Assembly: GCA_025529335.1 (NCBI GenBank)
Contig: JAMYHX010000055.1
Span: 62,001-126,000, forward strand
DNA from: Rhizopus sp. PT2906
Lineage: Eukaryota; Mucoromycota; Mucoromycetes; Mucorales; Rhizopodaceae
Direction of reading: 5' to 3'
Length of the DNA: 64,000 bases
Part shown: piece after piece, positions 1-11,518 of the stretch
How positions within the stretch are numbered: the first letter of the stretch is position 1
Layout: each line of letters starts with the position of its first letter
Position numbers and translations under genes: made by a program
The notes under the pieces: model-generated
Databases searched by the model: none
What the model was told of the DNA's origin: nothing
Seen by the model: only the letters and a program-made list of their open reading frames with translations

Positions 1-306
1 ATCTTTACTTTTTGTTCTCTCGTTGAAACGAAAACTAGTCTTCAAGTAGTCTCTAAAAAAAAAAAACATCATCTCACAAGGCTCCTACTTTTTTTATTTA
101 TTCTCAGTCCTCTGCACTAAATCTCAACTGTTTAAATTCTATTTCTGATTACTGTACTTTTTGATTTATTTTACAAGGGTGGATGTTTTTAAGAAAATAA
201 ATATTAACTAATATACAAGAATTGAGGAAGTAGAAGGAAAGGGAAGGAGAAGTGGTATAAGTATATAAATATATATATACAGGTGACGGTTGTAAAGAAA
301 AAAAAA
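1..306. other. 3' flank of the first gene, no gene seen
   Basis: AT-rich DNA downstream of the minus-strand gene that ends at 307. It holds A- and T-runs and a short TA-rich stretch near 262-282. Nothing coding was recognised. The window edge cuts it off. Confidence 0.5.
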
Positions 307-2303
307 TTAGACGTGAAAATGTTGACTGATAAACGAATCCGTCATGATGTGGTCTTCTTCAGCTTTGATGAAATCATTTTGCTCGGACTCACATATAGCA
401 GAAGGGTCAGTATACATGTCAAAGATAGAAGATGTATCCTTGAACAAGCTATCGTCACAGCCAAACAGATCCTTTTCAGGTGAAAAGGCATTGGATTCAT
501 TGCTGCTGTCACTGCTACTGATACTAAGACCACAAGAATCATTTCCGCCAGCGGGAGACTCAAACATAGACTGTGCTTCAAATATCAACCCAGTTGGACA
601 TGTAGCAGTAGTAGGTCCAGGCAACATGAGATCGTTCAATGAAACAGTCCTTGCAGAAGCACATCTCCTATCCATACTTGTTGGCGAAACACGATCATCT
701 GCAGAATCAGTTGTGCCACTATGAAGTGATTCATTATCATCATGAGACTTGCGTCGATTCGCCTTATGGCTTCTAGAGGCGAGTGCGTCCACTGTAAGTG
801 GTGATGTGTCCATACTGATCGAAGTTCTGCGGCGAGGGTTTAATTCAGGCATAAATTTAGAGCGATACACATCAAGTACACGTTGAAGCAAACTCTTGCG
901 ATTAGCCAACTGTTTTGGGTTCAACCAAGCAAGCTTCCAAGCAAGTTCATTGCACCGTGCTTCCTCAAGTTGACGTTGTGAAGCAAAGGGGGAGTTCGTA
1001 TTGATTTCCATTGCCCGAGGATAGACGCAGTTAGCCTTGCGAAATTCTGCATCAATGGAATCCAACGAAACTGTATCAACGTTGATTCGAATGCGGCACT
1101 TGGACCGACCGTCACAGTCATCAATGGATACCGTTTTAGGTAAATCAGTTTCTGACTTTTTGCTGCTCGTGCAACGTTCCTCTTCTTCAGGTTCTTCAGA
1201 GTCTCGCTGCTTGCGTTTACGAAGTGTGCCCTTGAGTAGCTTCTCTTGACGAGCGACGCGACGAGAACGCATGCTGGGATATCTGTTACGGTAAGAATCA
1301 ACTGCACGTTGTATCAAGCCTCGCTTGCCGGCAATTTCGGATGCATTGAGGTAAGCTAATTTCCAGCCGAGTGTGTTGCATTCAGTTTCGTATGCCCAGC
1401 GGTTTCCCTTGTATTCTTCACGAGGAAGGTTTGCACGTGGGTACACCTAATTAGAGCGTAAGGACACGGTCATTGCTGGCTACAGAGATACACTTACGCA
1501 GTTCTCGTTCTTGAAAGATTCGTCTAGAAGGTTAAGATCAACTTTTTCGATATCGGTACGAATAGAATAACGACGCAAAACTCTGTGATGAGAATAAACA
1601 AAGCTAACCCATTCGATGCCATCACGAATTTCGGTACGGGGTTCATGGCTTGTTATTGACGTGGGAGTGGGCGTCGCTGTAGTACTACTATCAGTAGAAG
1701 TAGTAGTGATGGTGGTGGTAGTAGTAGTAGTAGTAGCAGGAGCAATGGTATCTTCTATTACTGCTGCTGGTGTCGTTACATCATCCGTTGGATGATTAGA
1801 GATGGTCATAGTATCTGCTGTAGAAGAAATTGAAGGAGAGACTGACATATTAGGTGAAGGACACTTATCGGAAAGTGCTCCGGGTGCTGCATTTATTGAT
1901 AATGGTGATGAAGGTGGTGGCTTAGTTGCTTTTGATTTGGATGTCTGTGCTGCAGCTGAAGAAGCGATTGTGTCTGCTAGAGCCTTTGCTATCTGTGCTG
2001 CGACTAAAGCCCAATCATGGTGTAAAGAAGTAGGCGTGGCAGCCGGAGTGATTGACGTAGCTGGCGTAGTTGGTGCTGTGTTGAGAGGGAAAATGATATA
2101 AGAAACAATTTTTTATGAGTCATAATTTTTGCCTTACCGGAAGAGGATGATTGCTTTTTTATCTTTATTTTATTTAATGTCTTTTCAATTTCTTCAAGTT
2201 GTGTAGCTGTAAGTGCTTCGAGTAATGTTTCCGATTTCTCAGTAGGATGAAGCAAATCATTAACACAGAGCTGTAAGTGAGGATGTTCCGTACTGCTTGG
2301 CAT
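307..2303 (-). CDS. Protein with two tandem DUF8032-like repeats
   Basis: Three exons read on the minus strand: 2303-2138, 2075-1498 and 1446-307, giving 627 residues, with phases and GT-AG boundaries that agree. The N-terminal third is low complexity (T/S/A/P-rich, with a poly-T run). The C-terminal half carries two copies of one module of about 85 residues. Each has an I-R-x-D-T/N-x-x-x-V-x-L start, then NCVYPRA, then a C-N-x-L-x-W-K-L-A-x-LN block and a Q-R-x-x-D-x-YR helix. A K/R-rich linker containing RKRKQR, possibly a nuclear signal, separates them. I recall this as a domain of unknown function common in Mucoromycota (DUF8032), but that name is from memory. The function is unknown; the basic linker and acidic tail suggest a nuclear or regulatory role. 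The start at 2303 is the first ATG that splices in frame. Confidence 0.75.
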
Positions 2304-3865
2304 ATTATCTGTCGTTCAATAAGCAATGAATATTGTGGGTCGTTAATAAACACGCGTGCGCGTTGGAAAGCTGTTTGTTGGAATAATAGCAAAGACACAA
2401 AGGAAGGAAAAGAAAGAAGGAAGGTGTTGATTAGAGATTTTATTGTAAGTGGAGATGGAAAATTTTTTTGACTTCAATTCAATTCCCGAATGAGAGCCAA
2501 CAAAACCGTGAGGAGAAAAAAAATTTTTGTTGCCTTCATTGTTCCCTTTGCCTTTTATCTTTATTGACATTTCCAAAGTTAAAGTTAGGTTACACCAACA
2601 TGATGCCTAAATGGTAGCTTTGTTATTGAATCGTAACATAGCAACCATAGCCAAATCTTTTTTTTTGTCCCTTTTTAGTTTTACAATTGCGGAATAAAAA
2701 ATGACAAAGGACCGCAACAACTGAGTGTAACATAAGTCTTTTTGGAGAGTTGGTAAAAAGTTTATTTGGTTTTAATGAAACGATTGGATAGATTAAATCT
2801 TTTAACCGACTCACTAACGGAAGAACGTTTCTATGGTAAATGAGTCTGGATGGTAGCAAAACTGTTATCGGAATGCTACACAGATCGACAGTTCACATAA
2901 TTAACACAAAGTAACATTCTCACAGAAGGAAACCGGAAAAGAGTAAGGGTATAATGATTTTTATAATAATAGTCAAGATGTCAAGGATAGGTCATTGACT
3001 AGAGGGAAAATTAATGCATTGATCAGACATCCTATCGGGAACACAACAATCAAGCCATTAGCATGTATATTTAAAGACAGTTAAAGTATCCCTTAGTAAG
3101 GTACATTTGCATAATCCATTGTACATTCCTTTATGAATTCACTTTTATATAACATAAACGTATAGCTAGAGGACGTATGTTTGATTGACAGGTAGAGCAT
3201 TTTGAAGAATAAAATATAGTCTAATATGATTGGTACCAAATTTGTGTATTGTGTAACTATTTCTCTTTTTGAATTGCTTACGGCTACGGATAGCAAAAGC
3301 AAAGACAAGAAGACAGCAACTCAACATATGATATTGTGCATAACAAATAACTTGAGAATATTTTATAATATTGACCATTGAGTTGCTGTGAATAAGCTAC
3401 GTTGTCAAGCAAGCCTATTGCCCTTGAAGAGAGTATATCACACAATTTAAATCATGTATTCAAAGTTTGAGAAATATTTAAAAGACAATGGTTCATATTT
3501 TAAACACTTTAATTGGATCAAAAAATGTTTATTTTATATATTAAAGGATTTATTACATTAATGGCCATAGTAGTTTTTATATTATGGGACAAAGCACCCA
3601 TACAACCTTGTCTTTGGTCCTACTTTTATTTATATTGACCCCACTGATGAATTAAAATGGAATTTTCATCCATATGAGCAAACACAACCTAATTGACTTG
3701 GTAGCAGAATGTAAAGTGTAACATATGCATGTAAGACAAGGCATAACGCATATTTAATAACCAGTCGAGAAAGAAAGGGGACAGCAAGCCTTCTTCCAGA
3801 GAAAATTTGAGGAGGGAACACTTGTTTTAATGAATCATGCAACTATTATCGTGCTTGATGATTTT
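2304..3865. other. Intergenic, no gene seen
   Basis: About 1.56 kb of AT-rich DNA between the starts and ends of two minus-strand genes. The small open frames here have no recognisable protein features and no splice-compatible partners. It should include the promoter of the gene starting at 2303 and the 3' flank of the F-box gene ending at 3866. Confidence 0.5.
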
Positions 3866-5629
3866 TTAATTTATTTCAAACTTGATGCCATACAACCATA
3901 ATTGATGAATCTTCCGACAGCGAATATGTAACTGGTGCATAGGATCAGCCCGTATTTCTTCTTCGATAGCATCCTCGCGTGTAAGCTTTTCAGGGTTATC
4001 AAAAAGGCATTTCTTGAAATAAGTCGTTTTCCCTGATGTTGTTACAAGTATCATGCACGGCTTTCTATCAAAGTCACAGTGCTGCTGTTTCAAGTTATAT
4101 AGACTTAGACTTTCGAGATTTAAATTAAGCAAGTCTATCACAACAGGTTTCACAGGCAAACAGTCATTTACAATCGTAGTGTGTCCTATACAAAGGTATT
4201 TCAAGTTTGGAAAGCTAACTACTAAATCTTTAAAGAACGTAGGGTAAGTTTCCACGTGATTGATATGAACCGTTTGAACAGATAAACTGAGGCAGCCTTT
4301 AAAGCTTTGTAACTTACAAGCCAATAGTGTTAGCTTCTCGAGTCGACTACATTTTTCTATAGCCGTATGTAGGCCTTGTAGAGGCTTTTCTTTTGGGTTA
4401 CTTAGACCGTTTACGTGTAGTTCGTATATGTTTGATGCGGTGTCATCCAAGTACTCGTTCAGCTGACTCCCAATGCCAGCATGTGGCAGACTTATCTCGG
4501 TTCTACATCTTGATAAATCAATTTTCACCTTTTTCAGACAAGTTTCCAGCTTTAACCTTTTAGCTCTATCGTCTAATACGCGTACTATAAGGTAATGGTA
4601 TATGTTTGATGAGGTTTGTCGTGTCCCAAATATGCTGCTCAGACAAGCTCGAGTCGTGTCAATCCTAATAGAACTATTCTCTGTATCAGTCCAACCGTCA
4701 TTGTGTATAAACGTCAACTGAAACTCGTATGATTGCCCAGAACGCATGAGATGCGTCTCCAAAAGCCGGCTATACGCGACGTTGTATGCATCATGCTCAG
4801 GAGAAGAATCTACTTGAATACGAATTTTGCAGAGTCCGGTGAATTTCTGAGTGATGTAGTCAATCGTACCCTCATGTATTGGATGAGAGTAACTGGCGAT
4901 GGCTAATTCCTTTAAGGAAGGGTATGGTTTTGGTCTAATGAAAGTGTTTGGTATTCTGTCTATATGAAGACTTATTGCTGCTAGCTGCAAGTCGAGGCAG
5001 GTGTCAAATATAAACATAAATTCCTCCATGCTGACAACTCGGTATTTATGTAAATAAAGCTGCTGGAGCGATGGAAATGATTCCAAAAACTGTATGCTGC
5101 TCATTCTAACAGGATCTTCAAGGCAAATAATAGAATCTTTGTATTTGTAATAATGGTCGATAGTGAATTGGTAACATCTTCTCTCCGTAAGAAAGCTCTT
5201 GATGCTCCATTTTATACTATCGTCAATATCAAGTAAATACGCTGAAACAAAGCTCAAGAAAGTTAATCTCGATGCTGATATTGTTTCGACATTGGGGCAG
5301 CGTCTAACTAGCTGTTCAAATTCATGACGTGTGATAAATGGTGTTCGTCTATCAAACCCTTCAGTATTCTTTATAATTATCGTGGAAACCATTTCTCCAA
5401 GTGGCATCAGTCGGTTAAGGTGACGATTTGTAGTGAACTCCAGGAACTGGTTGAAACGAACGTTGTTGTTAATGTGAATTTCTTTAAACGCTGCTTTTGT
5501 AACAAGTAAATACCACTTGAAACAGACTAGTCTGCAGGTAAGTTGGTTGCTTAAAAATCCAACTTGATCAATGATAATCGTAAGTATATCCAGAGGTAGA
5601 TGATGAATAGTGGTCATTTGTACGTACAA
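3866..5629 (-). CDS. F-box protein with leucine-rich C-terminal region
   Basis: Single uninterrupted frame of 587 residues. An F-box-like segment lies at about residues 8-55 (HLPLDILTIIIDQV, then a CRLVCFKWYLLV block), as expected for a Skp1-binding receptor of an SCF ubiquitin ligase. The rest is a run of irregular leucine-rich segments of the LxxLxL / LxxLYL type typical of fungal F-box/LRR proteins; they would bind the substrate. The substrate is unknown. The start could be Met1 at 5629 or Met5 just before TTIHHLPL; Met5 fits the usual short leader. It is intronless, unlike most neighbours, and matches the architecture and length of the F-box gene at 29101-30897, suggesting an expanded family. 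Confidence 0.85.
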   Translation of the reverse strand: MYVQMTTIHHLPLDILTIIIDQVGFLSNQLTCRLVCFKWYLLVTKAAFKEIHINNNVRFNQFLEFTTNRHLNRLMPLGEMVSTIIIKNTEGFDRRTPFITRHEFEQLVRRCPNVETISASRLTFLSFVSAYLLDIDDSIKWSIKSFLTERRCYQFTIDHYYKYKDSIICLEDPVRMSSIQFLESFPSLQQLYLHKYRVVSMEEFMFIFDTCLDLQLAAISLHIDRIPNTFIRPKPYPSLKELAIASYSHPIHEGTIDYITQKFTGLCKIRIQVDSSPEHDAYNVAYSRLLETHLMRSGQSYEFQLTFIHNDGWTDTENSSIRIDTTRACLSSIFGTRQTSSNIYHYLIVRVLDDRAKRLKLETCLKKVKIDLSRCRTEISLPHAGIGSQLNEYLDDTASNIYELHVNGLSNPKEKPLQGLHTAIEKCSRLEKLTLLACKLQSFKGCLSLSVQTVHINHVETYPTFFKDLVVSFPNLKYLCIGHTTIVNDCLPVKPVVIDLLNLNLESLSLYNLKQQHCDFDRKPCMILVTTSGKTTYFKKCLFDNPEKLTREDAIEEEIRADPMHQLHIRCRKIHQLWLYGIKFEIN

Positions 5630-5814
5630 AAAGAAAGAACCAGAGATAAATTCCGAGCTTTATATAGATTTATGCACTGTTGGTGAAACCCATGCTGGTC
5701 ATAAACCTTACAAAAAAGGCAAAGTAATTCATCTAGCACGACAAATGGTCAATTCGGTTTCTCAGTAATAAAGGCCACTGTCTCTAAATGATATCTATTG
5801 TTTTCTGACCATGG

Positions 5815-6003
5815 TCATCCCCCTTTATCTTTTAAACTTGTATGACTAAATCGGTTGGAATGTACAAAGTGCCGTCTAATATAACTAGCATAGACAAGTC
5901 TTGGAACTGAGCAGAATTTAACCTGTAACAAGACAATATGTTCAATCAAGAAATAACAGCCAAGCGACATCTTTTTGCCAGCTCCAGCAGCTTGGTTGCT
6001 CAT
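5815..6003 (-). CDS. Possible small protein, unrecognised
   Basis: A 62-codon frame beginning MSNQAAGAGKKM. It could instead be two short exons, because a GT after the twelfth codon and a TTGTTACAG acceptor keep the frame and would remove the middle. The N-terminus resembles small mitochondrial membrane proteins of fungi, but I cannot name a family. It lies between the F-box gene and the SAP30BP-like gene. It may be spurious. Confidence 0.15.
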   Translation of the reverse strand: MSNQAAGAGKKMSLGCYFLIEHIVLLQVKFCSVPRLVYASYIRRHFVHSNRFSHTSLKDKGG

Positions 6004-6079
6004 GACAACGACTGAGCAAAATATTCATCCTATTTTTTAAAAAAGAAATAAAAAAAAAAAAAAAAAGGAAAAGTTCTTC

Positions 6080-6880
6080 TTAATGACGAGGTTTATTACT
6101 ACTACTACCTTGATCGCTATCCCAATTACCCTTTCGCTTTTCACCAGCAATCTTACTTGCTACCTTGGCCGCATTAGCCATTGCCTTTGCCATTGCTTCC
6201 GATTGCTCTTGTGTCATTTCACTCTTGACGAACTGCACGGACGTCCTTTTTGCTTTTTCTTCTGCAAGTCGTCGCTGAGTATCGAGAATACCATCGATAT
6301 AGAATGACTTGCTGAACCCATGTGGGTCAAAATCAGCTGGATCAAAATTACTTCCAATTTCGTCCACTTCTATAAACTCGACCAACTTTGCATAAATTCT
6401 TGGATTTCTAAATGCTTTATTATGAGCAAGATGATCATTAAGTCTGTGTCCGGATGCTTTTAGTGATAAAAAGTGTGCAATCTTCGCCTTTTTTTTTTTT
6501 TTTCCTTAAAAATGAGAGATAGGATACAAAAAAAAAAAAGAATAGATCTTACCGATCTTTCTGGATCGCATTGTCCTTTTGGTTCTTCTGGAATCCCCCA
6601 GTTCTCTATACCTTCTATCGGTTTTGGAGTGAGTGCGGTCAAGAGTCTATTTTTTAATGCGGTTGCTTCTGATATTTGTTGTATAGGCTGTTGTGATGGC
6701 GGTTGAGTTAATGATGCAGGTGGAGGATTTGGTTTCTGAATTGGCTTTTGAACTAATATGGTTTCTATATATTACAGATTAGAAGGATGAGTACTATTCA
6801 CTATGTCACTTGCCTTGTTCGTCAACTGAAGACGAGTCTTCCTCATCAGAATAATTCACAAGGCCTGCCAATGAACTCAT
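6080..6880 (-). CDS. SAP30-binding protein (HCNGP)-like
   Basis: Three exons (6880-6814, 6764-6553, 6487-6080) encode 228 residues. The order matches the SAP30BP/HCNGP family. There is a short acidic N-terminus starting MSSLAGLVNYSDEEDSSS, a P-rich linker, an IPEEPKGQCD motif, a helical stretch, then FRNPRIYAKLVEF, GSNFDPADFDPHGF, and a C-terminal R/K tail containing the family's K-x-x-W-D-S. HCNGP proteins are nuclear transcription or splicing co-regulators; the fungal role is inferred. Intron 1 appears to be a GC-AG intron (exon end AAG followed by GCAAGT). The GT four bases further on would break the frame. A poly-A tract directly precedes the last exon's acceptor. Confidence 0.85.
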
Positions 6881-7207
6881 GAAAACAGGAAAAAAGGGAG
6901 TTTCAAATGCATACAGAAAAGGTGACATATTGGAGGGTTCTTTTTGACGCTTTATTTAGAAATTATTCGCACATTGACAGAAAAATGATAGTTCCAGACA
7001 ACGAATGATTAGTAAATCAGTTACTATATTGATATTACATACTTACATTATAAAGAAGAGGGTTTAAGAGAGAAAAGAGAAGCAAGAAAAGTGAATAAAC
7101 ATATAAAGAGAATATTAATATCTTACCCAAAGTGTATCCTGTGTTGAGCCAGCGATAACCAGCCCGGAAACGTAAAGAAAGAAAAAGAAGAGAACAAGTT
7201 AGAGAGT

Positions 7208-7371
7208 GGATGGACCAAAGCTTGGTAAGAACCAAACTATTCCCAGCCAACACTGGGCTAGTTTCGATTGTGATCTACAATACTACATATAAGTTTCTTA
7301 CAAGAGTAAAGAATATAACATACCTTAAGGCTAGCTGGGGAATAGCTGGTCTTACTTTGGTCCAAAGAAGA
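7208..7371. repeat. Imperfect inverted repeat, MITE- or hairpin-like
   Basis: The left arm from 7208 (TGGACCAAAG, then TAAGAACC and ATTCCCAGC) is repeated as its reverse complement at about 7333-7371. The arms are about 35-40 bp, separated by about 80 bp, with a 5-bp insertion in the left arm. I found no clear target-site duplication, so this may be a decayed miniature element or a structured leader. Confidence 0.4.
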
Positions 7372-7689
7372 AAAGAAAAAGAGAAGCCAATATCAGACTA
7401 TTAAACAACTTTTCCAGTTATATGTTAATTATACGTATTGACCGCATTATACAAGTCTTAAAAGTATCAAATTCATTCTGTGTACTCAATGCTGTCTTTT
7501 TAATAATATAGAAAAGATTAATAGCCAACAAAGTGTAAAAAACATATTGAAAGTATATACTTTTTTATCTCTCTACACCTTGTAAAAAATAAAGGAAAAG
7601 CTTATAAAAAAAGGGAATGTTACAAATGAGAGCAATAGAAGAGAGTTTTAATTCCTGTCGTTGACAGTGTTACTATTGCGTGTGTGATG

Positions 7690-7708
7690 TGAGAGAGAGA
7701 GAGAGAGG
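7690..7708. repeat. GA dinucleotide repeat
   Basis: A run of GA units in the 3' flank of the HSF-type gene. Confidence 0.8.
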
Positions 7709-7839
7709 ATGAAAATCTACAAAAGAGGATGAAGGGAAGATTTAAAACAAAAAGAAGAAACAATAGATGGTATAAACGAATAATAGGGTAAGGGTAAAAG
7801 TTGTAATACGCCTTTACTGAACTTTTTTTTTCTGCTTGT

Positions 7840-9758
7840 TTAATCGCTGACATCTTCTTCAAGTTTACCATTGTCGTGAACAGGATTTAACATGTGAGAT
7901 TCTTTGCCAAAGCTCATCATAAACGAGGAGGGGTTTCTTTTGTCTATAAGAAATGTATTAATGTGAATAAGAGAAGAAAAGGAAAGTCTAGGCCCACAAA
8001 GCAAGCATACTTACTCGATTTATTATTTATATCAATATTATTATTACTACTACTACTAGGGCTATTATTATTAGTTTGATGATGATAGTTATAAAATGAG
8101 GTTGTGTTATTTGAGCTGATGGATGAAGATGAAGATTTTCGTTCGCCCATTTGCTCGTGTTGTTCAGAGGGCTGCATTGATTCGAGTGCTGGCAATTTCT
8201 TGTTGTTGAACGACCCATTCTCTATGCTATAGTTTCTGACTGTCGAGTCATTCGAATCAAAGCGCAAGAGCCTACCATTGGGAGTAAAGGCGCTACCACT
8301 GCTGTTGCTACTGCTACTCGACCTTTCGCGAGCATCCAAGCGAGGTCTATTGCTACTGCTGATACTTTGAATTTCTTTCAATTTGGATATTTGTAATCGG
8401 AGGTTCTCAGCTAGGGTCAAGCAAATGAGCTCTTATGTATGTCTAGACGTGTTGTTAAAAGTTACCATTTTGTAAGTCTTGTTGATTTGTTATATTATTG
8501 TTGTTTGAACAAGTACAGTCTACAGAAAAAAAAAAAGGTACAGAAAATTAGAATTTCTAAATTATGCAGCTTAGTATTTCTTACTCAAGTTTAATTTGGA
8601 GGTGGAGACAACATCGACAAGATCTTGCATTGCCTAATTAAGAAAAAAGCCAAATTTTTTAAATCGTCGGTTATTTTTTCTAAAAAAAAAATAAAATCGA
8701 AAAAAATCGAAAAAATTTTTTACCACTTGTTGTTTGGATACGACCATTCGTAAATGGACGATTTCATTGTATAGCAATTCGCAGGATTTGGCAATGCCCA
8801 GCAAGTGGGACTCTATTTTTAATACGTGGTCACTGACCATATGATCTTGCTGTAGTTGCTGTTGCTGTTGTTGTTGTTGCTGCTGCTGCTGCTGCTGCTG
8901 TTGTTGTTGTTGTTGTTGTTGTTGTTGCAATAACGGTGTGGCGTCTTCTCTAGGGGACTGCTCGTCCAATTCATCTTGCTTTTGTTGAAGTAATTGTTTG
9001 TTATTTTTCAACAGTTCCTGCTGCTGCAATTCTTGCTGTCGTTGCAGCTGCAGATGCTGTAGTTGATTTTTGGCGCTTTTTCTCTTGATATGCTGAAGGT
9101 CGCCCACCGCACCTCTTCGGAAATTAGGGTGCTTGAATTCCCAAGTTTGATTCTCGTTGGTTAGGTTAGAGTGTATCAAATCATTGACTTTGTGAAATCC
9201 ATACACTATGTTTATAAACAAGTGAGACTGAGTGTATTTGTCAATTGAATACGATGTTACTGTTGAGTTGACGAACAAAGCTTTGCCAATTGTTATGTTT
9301 AAAATACTGTGGCAGAATGCATTTTGAAAAGAGAGTTGGATTAGATACACTAAACAGGTCACCATGAGTTGACCAAGAAATTAAATCAGATGTTTGAGGA
9401 TCTTCGAGCATTCTATTAATATAAAGATCAATAAAAGGCTGTATCAGTAATATTTAAGTTATTATATTACTTGTATAGTTTGTTTACAAATGCTGCCTGT
9501 GTCTTCATAGTTGAGCCATTAGTCGAAGTTGTGCCCGGGGGTGTGGGTGTATTGGAACTAACGGGTGAGCTGCTATTTTGATCAGATGTATTATTATTAT
9601 CGTGATTATTCAACTTTATTCTACAGGGGAAATGTGTCAAAATATGTACGAAAGAAAAAAAAAGTCATGAACGAGTACCTTTTATATCTTTGATCTTCGG
9701 GAGTACTATGACTATGACTGGATGAAGCGGATCGACTGCTACTACTTGCTCTCGTCAT
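7840..9758 (-). CDS. HSF-type transcription factor
   Basis: Eight exons (9758-9679, 9620-9471, 9412-9261, 9205-8724, 8633-8585, 8519-8466, 8410-8015, 7943-7840) give 488 residues, with all phases consistent. An S-rich N-terminus precedes an HSF-type DNA-binding domain at about residues 68-165. It shows FVNKLYKML, LISWSTHG, the recognition-helix block HNNWQSFVRQLNMYGFHKV, and WEFKHPNFRRG. Next comes a Q-rich region including an uninterrupted Q tract encoded near 8865-8928. A helical segment (HVLKIESHLLGIAKS and onward) resembles the HR-A/B trimerisation region. The C-terminus is S/N-rich. HSF-type factors bind GAA/TTC repeats in the nucleus. Whether this is the canonical stress HSF or a Skn7/Mga1/Sfl1-like paralogue cannot be decided here. 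The donor of exon 4 is ambiguous by 2 bp positions (8724 or 8727); both keep the frame. Confidence 0.9.
8865..8928 (-). repeat. CAG/CAA repeat encoding poly-Q
   Basis: On the minus strand, mixed CAA and CAG codons give a long glutamine tract between the HSF DNA-binding domain and its predicted coiled coil. Mixed codons make it less slippage-prone than a pure CAG run. Confidence 0.85.
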
Positions 9759-11518
9759 TCTTTAAGTAGATAAAAGAAAGAGAAAAAAGAAAAAGAAATA
9801 GAAAAAAAAAAAAAAGAAAAAATATTTTTTTTCCGCAAAAAAAATGGGGATTGTTTATAAAAGGAAAAATATCTGTATTTTCTGTTTTTACCTTATTTTA
9901 TGATTCAAATATGGTGCAAAAAAGAAAGGTTTTCTATGCTATTAAATCCTTAAATTTGTTTAAAAGGACTTGTATAAGACTTAAACTAAAGAATTTAAGA
10001 AGGGAGTAGAAAAGGGTGATAGAAGAAGAAAGAAAAAAGAAAAAAGAAAAAGAAAAAATAGATGAAGGAAGAAAAAAAAAAAAAAGGACAAGTTTTTACT
10101 GTTTTTGTGAGCAAGCAAGTTGAATGTGTTTAAAAGAGACATTGATGGTTTATCAACACCCCTTCCCGCTATGATGTCACAAACTGTGCCGAGCTGCTGG
10201 ATCATTTTTATGTAATTGGTTTAGGAGACTGAAACTTAAAAGGTAATCAAATAAATTAAGCTTCTCTTATTACAAGACCCCAATGTGTGTTACTAGCAAA
10301 AAGACAAAGAACAAAGGGGGAAAAGTATGCTGTCATCGATCATCGTCATCCCACTCAAGATTTTGCTGTACGCCCAAAAAAGGATCGGTTATTTTAGAAT
10401 ATACCAAAGTAGCTAAAAGGGTGAAAACCTTTTAGACTTCCGACTATTCAGTATATGGTAATAAAAATAATTCACCACCTATTTTATCCTCCGTCCAATC
10501 CTTTTGTTGCTGTATTACCTTATTTCTATGACAGTGATGCAGGAAAGATCGGTTTTACCAATCTGGATAAAATTCCATAAACTGTAAGTTGTACTCTCTC
10601 TTTTCTCTCCTTATATTTTGGTTTGATGAACTTGAAAAAAAGGGGAGAGAGAGACACCATGTGTGACTGTGAACGGTTATAGAGATGAAAGTGGGACGAT
10701 AGGTACAGGCGTCATCTATTTATTTCAACAAAAAGAGAGATCATCCATTTAGATCGAACTGAATTAGCCGAATTCGGATAGTCAAGAATAAATTAAACAC
10801 AGCTACAATCAAAACAAGCACGTATTAGTGAATTACTTGACGTGAAACACTAGTAGCGTGGTCAGATGATTTAATTTGAGTTTGTTTTTGAATGATATGT
10901 TGCTATGACTTACTCTAAAGGGTTAGTTTGATGTCAATGGATTAGAATGGAATAGCTTGTGTATAGAGGGGCATGCATATTGAATCTTGAGATATTCTAG
11001 ACCTAAAAGATCCCCCCCCTTATCAGGATATGCAGTTGGTCTTTGCGCTATACAAAAGCTATTTGATACATTATAAAAAACAAGTTGACATTGTATAAAA
11101 GTTTTATCCAATCAAAATTTATAAATTGTTCTATCGATAAATGTTCTTCACATTAACTTTATGAGGTTAAAGTAGAGACATATGGCATCTTACAGAGCTA
11201 ACGAAAAGCTTAAAATATCATAAGGTTAGAGTGTGAAGAAAATGGATTAGAAGAATAGATCATCGTCCTTTTATCGGCATATTGGTTCACTATTATTATT
11301 ATTATTATTATTATTATTAAGAATTACTTGACACACCCCTGATTTTCTATCTCCCAAACAGATACAAAGAGACCACTCCGCCACCACACTGCGGGGAAAA
11401 ATCGAGTAGAAGTTACCAGAAACGTCGGAACAAAAAATGAATGACAATTTTTTATATGCAACAATGCTGCAAGCTTACTTTTTCTATCCCCCTTTTTCTC
11501 TTTTTTTTTTTTTTCTCG
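9759..11518. other. Divergent intergenic region (HSF-type / DnaJ)
   Basis: About 1.76 kb between the divergent starts of the HSF-type gene and the DnaJ gene. It contains A/G-rich runs near 9775-9845 and 10010-10085, and an ATT microsatellite at 11291-11319. A CCCCT element (AGGGG stress-element core on the other strand) lies at 11336-11340. Roughly 10-bp-spaced GAA triplets at 11409, 11419 and 11428 could be a weak heat-shock element upstream of DnaJ. No gene was recognised. Confidence 0.4.
11291..11319. repeat. ATT trinucleotide microsatellite
   Basis: A perfect TAT/ATT run about 200 bp upstream of the DnaJ start codon. Confidence 0.9.

Larger units (their letters stand above)
6881..7839. 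other. Intergenic with imperfect inverted repeat
   Basis: About 0.96 kb between the SAP30BP-like start and the 3' end of the HSF-type gene. It contains the inverted repeat listed separately at 7208-7371 and a GA-dinucleotide run at about 7690-7708. No gene was recognised. Confidence 0.5.

Noticed and set aside
8634..8723. C-terminal extension of the HSF-type exon (poly-F/K)
   Set aside because: It reads through an A/T-rich intron. Splicing from about 8724 to 8633 restores the helical region in frame.
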